Counted from the stretch's first letter, positions 52,445 through 61,370 are shown. The stretch: DNA of 64,000 nucleotides from Dialister sp900541485 (GCA_965119665.1 OZ221974.1:434001-498000); one strand, 5' to 3'. Numbers and translations are program-made. Notes: generated from the letters alone by a model not told the origin.

Positions 52445-53749
52445 TTATTCGCCTTTAGAGCTTTTGAAACCGTCTTTTTTACCGATAACTTCAATTCCAT
52501 TCATGTACGGGTGCAAAGCCTCCGGTACAAGAATCGTTCCGTCTTCCTGCTGATAATTTTCCATAATGGCAGCCACCGTACGGCCGACTGCAAGTCCCGA
52601 ACCGTTTAATGTATGAACAAATTCAGGCTTATCCCCGGGATGACGGCGGAAACGGATATTGGCACGGCGTGCTTGGAAATCAAGACAATTGGAGCACGAT
52701 GAAATTTCTCTGTATTTCGCCTGCCCGGGCATCCACACTTCTATGTCATAAGTCTTAGCGGAAGAGAATCCGATATCTCCGGTGCAAAGGCATACTACAT
52801 GATACGGAAGCTTTAATAGCTGTAAGATTTTTTCGCCTTCTGCCGTTAAGCTTTCCAGTTCTTCCCAGCTGTCTTCAGGCTTACAATATTTTACCATCTC
52901 CACCTTATGGAATTGATGTTGCCGGATCAGACCGCGAGTATCTTTGCCTGCAGATCCCGCTTCTTTCCGGAAACAGGGTGTCAATGCCGTCAGATGGACA
53001 GGAAGCACAGCTGCATCCAATATTTCTCCCGCAAAATAATTTGTCAAAGGAACTTCTGCCGTCGGAGTCATATACATGGATTCTCCTTCAACTTTATACA
53101 TATCTTCTTCAAACTTGGGCAGTTGTCCTGTTCCTCTCATAGAATTTTCATTGATAATATACGGAGGAATCACTTCCGTGAAATCTCCCTGCTGCGTGTG
53201 GACATCAAGCATAAAGTTATAAACTGCTCTTTCCAGTCTTGCTGCCATGCTCAGATAAAAGTAGAAACGTGCCCCCGCCACCTTTCCTGCTCTTTCCGAA
53301 TCCAAGATTCCTAACTCTTCTCCCAATTCATAGTGTTCCTTGACAGGAAAATCAAATACCGGTATTTCTCCCCATTTGCGAACCTCGGGATTCTCTGTAT
53401 CATCTTTTCCTATCGGAACGGATTGGTCGGTCATATTCGGAATGCGGAGCAATAAATCCTTTTGCTTTGTTTCTATCTGATCCAGCTCTTTATCAATCCG
53501 GGAAATTTCATCTCCCACTTCACGCATTGCTGTAATGGCAGCCGAAGCATCTTCGCCTTTTTTCTTGGCGATGGCAATATTTTTGCTTTCTGTATTACGC
53601 TTACTTTTCAAAGATTCTGTCTGTTTCAGCAGCTCACGCCTCTTTTCGTCAAGCTGCAAAACTTCATCCAAATCAAAATCGTTATGACGATTCAATAAAT
53701 TTTTTCTGACAGCTTCCGTATTTTCTCTTATAAATTTAATATCCAGCAT
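52445..53749 (-). CDS. serS: Seryl-tRNA synthetase
   Basis: SerRS charges tRNA-Ser. The protein (434 aa) begins with the canonical MLDIKFIREN; AAGGAG is eight bases before this ATG at 53749, and the upstream GTG at 53758 is rejected. It has the long N-terminal coiled-coil arm (about 30-100), motif 2 with TPCFRKEAGSAGKDTRGLIRQHQF (about 255-280) and motif 3 with NGSGLAVGRTVAAIMENYQ. A T-box leader precedes it, so its expression should respond to uncharged tRNA-Ser. Confidence 0.97.
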   Translation of the reverse strand: MLDIKFIRENTEAVRKNLLNRHNDFDLDEVLQLDEKRRELLKQTESLKSKRNTESKNIAIAKKKGEDASAAITAMREVGDEISRIDKELDQIETKQKDLLLRIPNMTDQSVPIGKDDTENPEVRKWGEIPVFDFPVKEHYELGEELGILDSERAGKVAGARFYFYLSMAARLERAVYNFMLDVHTQQGDFTEVIPPYIINENSMRGTGQLPKFEEDMYKVEGESMYMTPTAEVPLTNYFAGEILDAAVLPVHLTALTPCFRKEAGSAGKDTRGLIRQHQFHKVEMVKYCKPEDSWEELESLTAEGEKILQLLKLPYHVVCLCTGDIGFSSAKTYDIEVWMPGQAKYREISSCSNCLDFQARRANIRFRRHPGDKPEFVHTLNGSGLAVGRTVAAIMENYQQEDGTILVPEALHPYMNGIEVIGKKDGFKSSKGE

Positions 53750-53794
53750 AGCTTCCACTCCTTATAAAATTTTCACCACTACAGATAATGATAA

Positions 53795-53997
53795 TAAAAA
53801 AGACCTCTCCCTTTCATGGGACGAAGTCATCGCGGTGCCACCCAACTTGCATAAGCCAACTTTCAGTAAATAACGGTTACAAGCCGTCCGGTTCTTCACC
53901 GGCCACTCCAGAGCGGAAAATTTTTCTTTGCCAAGGCTCGCACCAACCGCCTGTTCTCTGATGTACATACGAAAAATATTTTCTCTTTCCCTGTGTT
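53795..53997 (-). promoter_or_regulatory. T-box leader controlling serS
   Basis: The minus-strand leader contains the T-box sequence GGGTGGCACCGCG (about 53832-53844), preceded by a Stem I remnant with GGTGCGAGCC (about 53930-53945) and a Stem III hairpin (GCCGGT with ACCGG). An intrinsic terminator (GACUUCGUCCC with GGGAGAGGUC, then six U, at 53795-53830) competes with the antiterminator. Such leaders read serine-tRNA charging by base-pairing a specifier codon and the tRNA 3' end. I could not assign the specifier codon by eye. Stem I looks short. Confidence 0.9.
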
Positions 53998-54003
53998 TTA
54001 TTT

Positions 54004-54032
54004 ATTATATATTCATTAAGGTTTTTTGTAAA
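54004..54032 (-). promoter_or_regulatory. Candidate serS promoter
   Basis: On the minus strand TTTACA and a perfect TATAAT are separated by 17 bases, giving an RNA start near 53997, which fits the T-box leader start. It overlaps the edge of the ksgA terminator. Confidence 0.7.
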
Positions 54033-54034
54033 GT

Positions 54035-54068
54035 AAAACGATGGAGCTTAATTTGCCTCCACCGTTTT
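54035..54068 (-). terminator. Intrinsic terminator of the rnmV-ksgA transcript
   Basis: AAAACGGTGGAG pairs with CTCCATCGTTTT (one G-T pair) on the minus strand with an AT-rich loop, ending in T. It starts 8 bases past the ksgA stop. Confidence 0.75.
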
Positions 54069-54076
54069 GTTTTTAT

Positions 54077-54931
54077 TTACTCTTTTAAATCATACCAGGC
54101 ATCTGCCAATGCTGCATATTCTTCCATGGAGAATGTTTCTCCCCGGCGGGTTCCGTCAATCCCTGCCGCAGTAAGAATCTTCTTTCCCAAATCTGCATCG
54201 ATGCCTCCTGCCTTCATCGCGTTGGTAAATACTTTACGCCTTTGCCCGAATCCCATTTTTACCAGCCGGAAAAAAAGATTTCTGTCCTTTACCTTTACGG
54301 CAGGTTCTTTTCTTCTCCGTATTTTTAAAACCGTTGATGTGACGGCAGGTCTGGGCAAAAATGCATCAGGTGCAATATTCAGAACCCTTTCTACTGTACA
54401 GTCAAACCGGACAGCAATGGTCAATGCCCCGTAGTCCTTTGTTCCCGGAGATGCCATAATACGGTCTGCCACTTCTTTTTGCATCATAAAAACAAATAAA
54501 GAAATGGGAAGCTCTGAGCTGATTAAATACAGCAGGATAGGCGTCGTAATGTAATAGGGAAGATTGGCCGCCGCATGCCATTCTTTGCTTCCGAGTCTTT
54601 CTTTCAAATTTGTTTTCAGTATATCTTCATATATCACCTGAACATTATCGTAAGACTCTAAAGTATGGGACAATACTTTTTCCAAACTTTGATCAATTTC
54701 AAAGGCTGTTACATCCGCCCCTGTCTCTGCCAATGCTTGTGTCAATGTCCCGATACCTGCTCCTATTTCCAAAACAGAACTGCCTTCACCTATTTCTGCC
54801 GCCTCTGCAATAGCAGCCACGACATCGGGTCTGATTAAAAAATTTTGCCCTAATCTATGCTTTGCACGAATTCCAAAACGGCGGATGATATAGGTAACAA
54901 CCTTTTTATCCGCCAAATTAGCATCTTTCAT
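54077..54931 (-). CDS. ksgA: 16S rRNA dimethyladenosine transferase KsgA (RsmA)
   Basis: KsgA dimethylates A1518 and A1519 in helix 45 of 16S rRNA. The 284-residue protein has the SAM-binding motif VLEIGAGIGTLT (near 58-69), the catalytic ANLPYYITTPIL (NLPY, near 122), and the typical C-terminal VTSTVLKIRRRKEP. It overlaps rnmV by 14 bp, the usual Firmicute arrangement (RNase M5 then KsgA). Confidence 0.97.
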   Translation of the reverse strand: MKDANLADKKVVTYIIRRFGIRAKHRLGQNFLIRPDVVAAIAEAAEIGEGSSVLEIGAGIGTLTQALAETGADVTAFEIDQSLEKVLSHTLESYDNVQVIYEDILKTNLKERLGSKEWHAAANLPYYITTPILLYLISSELPISLFVFMMQKEVADRIMASPGTKDYGALTIAVRFDCTVERVLNIAPDAFLPRPAVTSTVLKIRRRKEPAVKVKDRNLFFRLVKMGFGQRRKVFTNAMKAGGIDADLGKKILTAAGIDGTRRGETFSMEEYAALADAWYDLKE

Positions 54932-55469
54932 TATTTTCTCCTAATTGTTCCAGTGCCGATTCCCATTCTTCCTTTGTGACACCAAAATGATTGAGCCTCT
55001 TTAAAAATTGTTTCCCGTTACCAAACCCAATCCCGAGGAATGCTCCTACAGCGGCTCTTTTGCGGGAAGCATTTTCACTTCCCATAAGTCCCGCTTTCCA
55101 TAAATCAGACATGGTAAATAATCCCGATTCATTCTGATGTAAAAGCCTCACCTTAGCAAGAGCCCTTTTTATGGCTTCCGGTGAAGCATCTTCTATCCCC
55201 ACATCATCGGCAGTGGAAGCTTCCGCTTTTGGAACAAATGCATGGAGTGCTTCGGGAAATAAAGAAGTGAGACGTGCCCGGATTCTTTCTCCCGGTCCGT
55301 CCGGATCCGTCAAAATTATGATTCCCCTTTTTTTATAAGCGATGCGAATATCTTCTATAACAGCAGACCGGAGGGCAAAGCCTCCGGTCGCAATTATATC
55401 CGCTTCTACCGCCTGTTTGACACGGGCAATATCCGATTTGCCCTCAACAACGATAACTTGGCGAATCAT
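54918..55469 (-). CDS. rnmV: Ribonuclease M5
   Basis: RNase M5 matures 5S rRNA in low-GC Gram-positives. The 183-residue protein has the Toprim domain with VIVVEGKSD (6-14, catalytic Glu) and IILTDPDGPGERIR (near 52, DxD). The C-terminal part (about 110-180) is the substrate-binding extension. It starts immediately after the response regulator stop and overlaps ksgA, so the three genes are one transcript. Confidence 0.95.
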   Translation of the reverse strand: MIRQVIVVEGKSDIARVKQAVEADIIATGGFALRSAVIEDIRIAYKKRGIIILTDPDGPGERIRARLTSLFPEALHAFVPKAEASTADDVGIEDASPEAIKRALAKVRLLHQNESGLFTMSDLWKAGLMGSENASRKRAAVGAFLGIGFGNGKQFLKRLNHFGVTKEEWESALEQLGENNERC

Positions 55470-55470
55470 A

Positions 55471-56151
55471 TCAGTCTCTGGCTACATATCCGATACCACG
55501 AACCGTATGGATATATTTCTTTCCGACTTTTTCATCAATTTTACTGCGAAGATAACGGATATATACATCTACAATATTTGTTTTACCTGCATATCCGTAT
55601 CCCCATACTTTTTCAAGTACTTCTTCTCTTTTTAAAACACGGTTTTTATTTTTTGCCAGGAATAAGAGCAAATCAAATTCTTTCTTTGTCAAATCAATCA
55701 CTTCATCCCCTGCACGTACCTCATGACGGTCGGGATAAATCGCTAAATCGCCGATAGTAAATGAAGGGTCGACTATAATTTTCGGCTCTTCATGACGACG
55801 AAGTGCCGAATGAAGTCTGGCAATCAATTCCTTCGTCGCATATGGTTTTGTAATATAATCGTCAGCCCCGGCATTTAATGCTTCCACCTTGGCATCTACA
55901 CTGGCATCTGCAGACAAATAAATAATAGGGAGTGAGCTGATTTCTCTCACCTTTTCAAGGATTTCTCCCCCGTTTTTCATAGGTTCATCCGGGTCAAGGA
56001 TAATGATATCCGCCTGACGTTGTCCGGCTAAATCCACAACCGAATCTCCTATATTATCAATTAAGCAGGAAAATCCTTCTTCCTCCAATTTAAGCTGCAT
56101 AAAACGGCTTACACTCGGATCACTTTCAACAATTAATACACATTTTCTCAT
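55471..56151 (-). CDS. Orphan OmpR/PhoB-family response regulator
   Basis: The regulator (226 aa from the ATG at 56151, with GGGGAGG upstream; a TTG codon extends the frame to 56169) has a receiver domain (1-115) with Asp53 in IILDPDEPMKNG as the phosphorylation site, Lys in YITKPY, and a winged-helix DNA-binding domain (about 130-225; VIDLTKKEFDLLLFLAKNK, TVRGIGYVARD). The sequence after Asp53 is PDEP in place of the common VMLP. No histidine kinase is adjacent; instead it is co-transcribed with rnmV and ksgA. What it controls is unknown. Confidence 0.93.
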   Translation of the reverse strand: MRKCVLIVESDPSVSRFMQLKLEEEGFSCLIDNIGDSVVDLAGQRQADIIILDPDEPMKNGGEILEKVREISSLPIIYLSADASVDAKVEALNAGADDYITKPYATKELIARLHSALRRHEEPKIIVDPSFTIGDLAIYPDRHEVRAGDEVIDLTKKEFDLLLFLAKNKNRVLKREEVLEKVWGYGYAGKTNIVDVYIRYLRSKIDEKVGKKYIHTVRGIGYVARD

Positions 56152-56169
56152 AATAAGGTTCCTCCCCAA

Positions 56170-56624
56170 ATAACAAATAAATCATAACAAATAAAAAACT
56201 GCTCTTTTTTTATTATTATTTTTTGCAATCCTTTTTTATTGGCATATTATTATTTTTTTACCAAATGATTTCATTGATTGCACAAGAGCTTTATTGTCCT
56301 CGATTTAATGATACCATAATTTTATACAAATTCAAGCGTTTTATTCTATTTTTATTATAAAAAAATTAGATATTTTAATGCCTTTCATTAATATATGAAT
56401 CGTATTTTTTCTTTTGAGAAATATTTTGTTTTTCCTTATTCGTTATAAAAAATATGAAAAATGCGCATGTATACAAAGAATATTTATAATTTTCTATTTT
56501 CTCATGTAATCATAATTGAAAATTTATCTCATTTATAGAGGCGATGTTTTTATGGCATACATATACCCCCTATATGTATAGAATTTTTCTATCGTCCATA
56601 TAGTATCCATTTATTGCTCATAAA
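56170..56624. other. AT-rich intergenic region between eno and the response regulator
   Basis: Nearly 500 bases separate the two genes, and the stretch is strongly AT-rich with no convincing gene on either strand. It holds a likely minus-strand promoter for the response regulator (TTGAAT, 16 bases, TATCAT, at 56308-56335) and many short A/T runs. The rest is unexplained. Confidence 0.5.
56308..56335 (-). promoter_or_regulatory. Candidate promoter of the response regulator operon
   Basis: On the minus strand TTGAAT and TATCAT are separated by 16 bases. The implied leader is about 150 bases and ends in GGGGAGG at the ribosome site. Confidence 0.4.
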
Positions 56625-56658
56625 AAAAGAAGTTCCCTGTCTGAGGAAACTTCTTTTT
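56622..56658 (-). terminator. Intrinsic terminator of the gap-pgk-tpiA-eno operon
   Basis: AGAAGTTTCC pairs with GGGAACTTCT and is followed by seven T on the minus strand, beginning 9 bases past the eno stop. Confidence 0.85.
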
Positions 56659-56666
56659 CTTTATTT

Positions 56667-57965
56667 TTATTTAAACAATTGTCTCATTCTGTGATTCAAC
56701 ATACCGGAACCGTAAACAGCGTCTGTATCAAGTAACTCTTCTATACGGAGCAATTGGTTATATTTTGCTACTCTCTCCGTGCGCCCCGGTGCGCCGGTCT
56801 TAATCTGCCCTGCATTAAGCGCTACTGCCACATCGGCAATAGTTGTATCTGCCGTTTCTCCGCTTCTGTGCGAAATAACCGCCGTATAACCGCTCCTTTG
56901 CGCCATTTGCACGGCATCAAAAGTTTCTGTAAGCGTTCCGATTTGGTTTAATTTAATCAATATAGAATTTGCCACACCTTGGTGAATCCCACGGGATAAC
57001 CTCTGTGTATTGGTAACAAAAAGATCGTCGCCTACAAGTTGTACCCTTGATCCCAAAGCTTCTGTCAATTTTTTCCATCCGTCCCAGTCTTCTTCACCAA
57101 GACCGTCTTCAATAGAAATAATCGGATATTTTCGCACCAGATTTTCATAAAATCCAATCATTTCCTCTGCCGTCTTAGCCGCATGATCACCGGCCAAATG
57201 ATAGAGTCCGTCTTCTCCGAGAAGCTCAGAGGCTGCCACATCGGTTGCAAGTGCTATGTCTTTTCCCGGAGTATATCCTGCTTTTTCGATAGCCTCACAT
57301 ATAATTTCCATAGCAGCTTCATTTGACGGTAAATCAGGAGCAAAGCCTCCCTCATCTCCTACGGCGGTAGAAAGGCCCTTCTCTTTTAACACCGATTTCA
57401 ATGTATGATAAATCTCTGCACACATACGGAGTCCTTCCGAAAAAGAAGATGCACCGACAGGCATAATCATACTTTCCTGGATATCTACATTATTATCTGC
57501 ATGAGCTCCGCCATTTATGATATTCATCATCGGCACGGGTAAATTATGAGCATTCACACCGCCCAGATATTGGAAAAGCGGAAGTCCCGCCGAATCAGCG
57601 GAAGCATGAGCTGCTGCGAGTGAAACTCCTAAAATGGCATTGGCTCCCAAGCGGCTTTTATTCGGAGTACCGTCTAAATTGATTAGTATCTGGTCAAGCC
57701 CTCTCTGGTCACTGGCTTCCCAACCGATAACTGCATCAGCGATCTCGCCATTGACATTGTTTACCGCCTTTAATACACCTTTTCCATCATATCTATTCTT
57801 ATCTCCGTCTCTAAGTTCTGTAGCCTCAAACAGACCGGTAGATGCTCCGGAAGGTACTCCTGCCCGTGAAAAAGTCCCGTCTTCCAAAAAAACTTCTACC
57901 TCAACGGTAGGATTTCCCCGGGAATCCAAAATTTCTCTTGCATGAAGATCAGTAATTGCTGCCAT
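56667..57965 (-). CDS. eno: Enolase
   Basis: Enolase converts 2-phosphoglycerate to PEP. The 432 residues include REILDSRGNPTVEVEV (10-25), SGASTG (near 39), the Mg-binding acids in SIEDGLGEEDWDGW (near 288) and GDDLFVTN (near 315), and the catalytic Lys region LIKLNQIGTLTET (near 340) with SHRSGETAD (near 370). It ends the lower-glycolysis operon, 9 bp after tpiA, so PEP made here feeds MurA among others. Confidence 0.98.
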   Translation of the reverse strand: MAAITDLHAREILDSRGNPTVEVEVFLEDGTFSRAGVPSGASTGLFEATELRDGDKNRYDGKGVLKAVNNVNGEIADAVIGWEASDQRGLDQILINLDGTPNKSRLGANAILGVSLAAAHASADSAGLPLFQYLGGVNAHNLPVPMMNIINGGAHADNNVDIQESMIMPVGASSFSEGLRMCAEIYHTLKSVLKEKGLSTAVGDEGGFAPDLPSNEAAMEIICEAIEKAGYTPGKDIALATDVAASELLGEDGLYHLAGDHAAKTAEEMIGFYENLVRKYPIISIEDGLGEEDWDGWKKLTEALGSRVQLVGDDLFVTNTQRLSRGIHQGVANSILIKLNQIGTLTETFDAVQMAQRSGYTAVISHRSGETADTTIADVAVALNAGQIKTGAPGRTERVAKYNQLLRIEELLDTDAVYGSGMLNHRMRQLFK

Positions 57966-57974
57966 GATTTCTCC

Positions 57975-58718
57975 TTATACCTTTTTATAAATAGAAGCAA
58001 AATCTGATGCTTTCAGACTGGCTCCTCCGATAAGTACGCCATCAATATTTTTTTCTTTAATGAATACAGAAACATTGTCCGGATTCACGGAACCGCCATA
58101 TAAGATACGTATGGCTCCGGCTGCCTTTTTTCCGACCAGCTTTTCCAGACTGTGCCGTATAAAAGCGGCAACCGCCTCAGCATTTTCAGCTGTTGCCGCT
58201 TTTCCCGTACCGATTGCCCAAATAGGCTCATAGGCAATAACAAGCTTATCAGTATCTTGTTTTCTGGTGCCTGAAACTCCGTTTTGAAGCTGTGCAAAAA
58301 TACGTTCTTCTGTCTGCCCGCCGTCCCGCTCCTCCAGCGTTTCTCCGATACAAAGAATCGGAATCATGTCATGAGCAAAAACAGACTTTACCTTTTCCGC
58401 GATAAAACGGTCCGACTCCTTGAAAATCTGCCGCCTTTCAGAATGTCCGCAGATGACATATGTACATCCCAAATCCTTCAACATAACCGGTGATACTTCT
58501 CCGGTAAACGCCCCTTTGTCCTCAGGATATACATTTTGTGCACCCCATTTAATTGACGATGTTCCCAACATAAAGCGGGCTAAAGGAATATCAGTAAAAG
58601 GAGGACAAATTAAAAGTTCGGCTTCTTTTTTTATGACTTTGAGTTCTTTGAAAAAATGCTCTGCTTCAGAAACCGTGTGGTTCATTTTCCAGTTCCCGGC
58701 AATTAAAACGGTTCTCAC
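57975..58718 (-). CDS. tpiA: Triosephosphate isomerase
   Basis: TpiA interconverts DHAP and glyceraldehyde-3-phosphate. The motifs are GNWKMN (Lys11), CGHSERR (catalytic His) and YEPIWAIGTGKAA (catalytic Glu). Three possible starts lie within nine bases after the AAGGAG that overlaps the pgk stop: GTG 58727, ATG 58724 and GTG 58718. Only the GTG at 58718 has normal spacing (8 bases) and gives the family-typical short N-terminus (MRTVLIAGNWKMN, 247 aa). The gene is coupled to pgk. Confidence 0.96.
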   Translation of the reverse strand: MRTVLIAGNWKMNHTVSEAEHFFKELKVIKKEAELLICPPFTDIPLARFMLGTSSIKWGAQNVYPEDKGAFTGEVSPVMLKDLGCTYVICGHSERRQIFKESDRFIAEKVKSVFAHDMIPILCIGETLEERDGGQTEERIFAQLQNGVSGTRKQDTDKLVIAYEPIWAIGTGKAATAENAEAVAAFIRHSLEKLVGKKAAGAIRILYGGSVNPDNVSVFIKEKNIDGVLIGGASLKASDFASIYKKV

Positions 58719-58723
58719 GCCCA

Positions 58724-59914
58724 TCACTCCTTGTCAGCCAATACAGCGACACCGGGTAAAATCATTCCTTCAAGCATTTCCAGAGAAGCTCCGCCTCCTG
58801 TAGAAACATGGGAAAACTTATCTCCGATTCCTAATTGGTCCACCACGGAAGCCGACTCTCCTCCGCCGATAACGGTAGTCGCATCAAGTTCTGCAATGGT
58901 TTCTGCAATGGTAAATGTTCCCTTTGCAAAAGCTTTCATTTCAAATACACCCATAGGCCCATTCCAAACAACCGTCTTCATTTTCTTCAGTGTATCCGCA
59001 TAAAGCCGGATTGTTTTAGGACCGATATCAAGTGCCATCCAGGGATCGGAAAAATCTTTTGCTTCCAAAACTTTTGTGTTTGCATCTTCTGCAAAAGCGT
59101 CTGCTGCCATGAAATCTACGGGTAACATAATCGTCGAACCCATTTCTTTTGCCTTTTTCATTAAATTCCGGGCAAGCTCAAACCGATCTTTGTCCTGCAA
59201 GGATTTCCCCATGTCATAGCCTTCGGCAGCCACAAAAGTATTCGCCATTCCTCCGCCAATCAATATAACATCGGCTTTTTCCATCAGATTAGCAATGACC
59301 TGGATTTTGTCACTGATTTTAGCACCGCCTATAATGGCTGCAAAGGGACGTTCCGGCTTTTCAATGACCCCGTCAAGAAAATCAATTTCTTTCTTTAACA
59401 AAAGTCCGGAAACCATAGGTAATAACTTACCTACACCCACAACAGAAGCATGTGCCCTGTGTGAGACACCGAAAGCATCATTCACTGCCACTTGGCACCC
59501 TTCAACCAGCGCCTTGGCAAAATCTTCTCCGTTTTTCTCTTCTTCCTTATGGAATCTGAGGTTTTCTAAAAGGAGAATATCTCCCTGCTTAAAAGACTGT
59601 TTCAGGGCTGCCACTTCCTGACCGACACAGTCATGAGCAGATTGTACAGGTCTCCCTAAAAGCTCGGATAACCGCTTTGCCACCGGCTCAAGCGACAATT
59701 CCGGTTTGATTTCTCCTTTCGGGCGACCCATATGGCTGGCAATAACTATGCCGGAAACTCCCGCCCCAAGGAGATATTCTATCGTAGGAAGGGTAGCACG
59801 GATTCTTCGGTCATCAGTGATATGCCCTTCTTTATCCATGGGTACATTATAATCCACACGGACATAGACAGTTTTCCCTGATAATTCAATGTCATAAACC
59901 GTTTTCTTATTCAT
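58724..59914 (-). CDS. pgk: Phosphoglycerate kinase
   Basis: Pgk makes ATP and 3-phosphoglycerate from 1,3-bisphosphoglycerate. The 396-residue protein has VYVRVDYNVPMD (near 16-27), ASHMGRPKG, the ATP-side loop AIIGGAKISDKI and the C-terminal GGGESASVVDQLG and HVSTGGGASLEML. The length is normal. It is 18 bp after gap and runs into the tpiA start. Confidence 0.98.
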   Translation of the reverse strand: MNKKTVYDIELSGKTVYVRVDYNVPMDKEGHITDDRRIRATLPTIEYLLGAGVSGIVIASHMGRPKGEIKPELSLEPVAKRLSELLGRPVQSAHDCVGQEVAALKQSFKQGDILLLENLRFHKEEEKNGEDFAKALVEGCQVAVNDAFGVSHRAHASVVGVGKLLPMVSGLLLKKEIDFLDGVIEKPERPFAAIIGGAKISDKIQVIANLMEKADVILIGGGMANTFVAAEGYDMGKSLQDKDRFELARNLMKKAKEMGSTIMLPVDFMAADAFAEDANTKVLEAKDFSDPWMALDIGPKTIRLYADTLKKMKTVVWNGPMGVFEMKAFAKGTFTIAETIAELDATTVIGGGESASVVDQLGIGDKFSHVSTGGGASLEMLEGMILPGVAVLADKE

Positions 59915-59932
59915 TCCGGACGCCCCCTTGGA

Positions 59933-60940
59933 TTAAAGTCCTTTAGAGGCAACAAATGCCACTAAATCAATAATTCTCATGGAGTATCCCCATTCGTTAT
60001 CGTACCAGGCAATCACTTTCACCATGTTATTATCCATAACCATTGTCAGCTTGCTGTCAATCGTGGAGCTTACATCGGTCGTCTTAAAATCACTGGATAC
60101 CAATTCTTCGTCAGTATATGCCAAAATTCCTTTGAGTTCTCCCTCAGAGGCCGCTTTTAATGCTTCGTTGACTTCTTCCTTAGTTACCGTTTTATTTAAT
60201 TCCACAGTCAAATCCACAAGGGATACATCCGGAGTCGGCACGCGAACCGCCAATCCGTTCAATTTTCCTTTCAATTCAGGAATAACTATCCCAATGGCCT
60301 TTGCCGCACCCGTACTGGTAGGAATCATATTTTCTGCTGCGGCTCTGCCTCGCCTTGCATCTTTTTTATGCGCTTTTTCAAGAATTGCCTGATCATTGGT
60401 GTAAGAATGAATGGTCGTCATAAGGCCCCGTTTAATTCCGAATTTTTCATCGAGTACCTTGCAAACAGGAGCCAGGCAATTTGTCGTACAAGAAGCATTG
60501 GAAATAATTTCATCTTTGGCAGGATCATAAATCGATTCATTTACACCCATGACGATTGTAGCATCTTCATCTTTGCCCGGTGCGGTGATAATAACTTTTT
60601 TTACAGTTCCCCGGATATGCTTACCTGCACTGGCACGATCCTTTAATTTGCCTGTCGACTCAATAACAATTTCAACACCATAAGCACTCCAGTCCAAATT
60701 TTCAGGATCACGGTCATGCAAAACCTGAATACGTTTTCCGTCAACAACCAACACATCGCCGTCGACTTCCACCTTTTTGTCCAGGCGTCCGTGCACGGTA
60801 TCATATTTCAAAAGATAAGCTGCTGTTTCCGGTCCGCTCGGATTATTAATCGCTACGATATCCAAATCTTTCCGGTCAAGAAGTCCGCGAAAAACAAGTC
60901 TGCCGATTCTGCCAAAACCGTTAATTGCTACTTTTGTCAT
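59933..60940 (-). CDS. gap: Glyceraldehyde-3-phosphate dehydrogenase
   Basis: GAPDH oxidises G3P with NAD to 1,3-bisphosphoglycerate. The 335 residues show the Rossmann motif NGFGRIGR (7-14), the catalytic Cys151 in SNASCTTNCLAP with a following His in MTTIHSYTNDQ, and the C-terminal WYDNEWGYSMR. The Asn-Asn after the second strand (INNP) fits NAD preference. It is the first gene of the operon, with GGAGGG upstream of the ATG. No CggR-type repressor gene is adjacent. Confidence 0.98.
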   Translation of the reverse strand: MTKVAINGFGRIGRLVFRGLLDRKDLDIVAINNPSGPETAAYLLKYDTVHGRLDKKVEVDGDVLVVDGKRIQVLHDRDPENLDWSAYGVEIVIESTGKLKDRASAGKHIRGTVKKVIITAPGKDEDATIVMGVNESIYDPAKDEIISNASCTTNCLAPVCKVLDEKFGIKRGLMTTIHSYTNDQAILEKAHKKDARRGRAAAENMIPTSTGAAKAIGIVIPELKGKLNGLAVRVPTPDVSLVDLTVELNKTVTKEEVNEALKAASEGELKGILAYTDEELVSSDFKTTDVSSTIDSKLTMVMDNNMVKVIAWYDNEWGYSMRIIDLVAFVASKGL

Positions 60941-61101
60941 GCTTGTACCCTCCTATGTGATTGAAATACTGAAATTGCTGCCTTTGCAAAATGCTCCTTC
61001 CGGGATTGCAAATAGCAAATAAAAATCCTGACGTACCCATAAATAATGTAGCTGAAGCCGGATTTAATTTTTTGTACAATCAGGCATATTTTACTTTATA
61101 T

Positions 61102-61130
61102 AGTATATCATGCACCGTTTTACACTACAA
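61102..61130 (-). promoter_or_regulatory. Candidate gap operon promoter
   Basis: On the minus strand TTGTAG and TATACT are 17 bases apart, with an RNA start near 61095 and a leader of about 155 bases. The leader holds repeated TTTGCAA-type sequence near 60985-61020. Confidence 0.6.
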
Positions 61131-61370
61131 CAACTGCAACCTCTGATATAAAAAGTGTATACTTATTATGGAATTTTGAAATTTGAGCTGCCTATTTTTT
61201 ATTTACATCTTATTTTATAAATTTATAAAGGAAAATAATTTTATTGAATTTGCTTATGCTTTTTATTTTATTTTTTTCTTGACAAGAGTATAATGATTAT
61301 AAATCATTATTATTCCATTTCTTATGCTTTTTTCTTATCATTAATGATGAACTGGTTAAGGAGGGTTCTC
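61131..61370. other. Divergent intergenic region between gap and fabK
   Basis: The whole gap from 60941 to 61370 is 430 bases. The gap promoter is at 61102-61130. Toward fabK there is TTGACA at 61279 and TATAAT at 61289, but they are only 4 bases apart and so do not make one promoter; the -10 at 61289 has at best a weak -35 (TTTTAT) 17 bases upstream. Nothing else is recognised. Confidence 0.4.

Noticed and set aside
53762..53968. 68-aa minus-strand frame upstream of serS
   Set aside because: It lies wholly inside the T-box leader, which explains this sequence.
61279..61294. TTGACA followed by TATAAT upstream of fabK
   Set aside because: Only 4 bases separate them, so they cannot act as one promoter.
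61293..61370. Upstream start for fabK at 61293
   Set aside because: The first 26 residues have no ribosome site and overlap a -10-like box, while 61371 has AAGGAGGG and a family-typical N-terminus.
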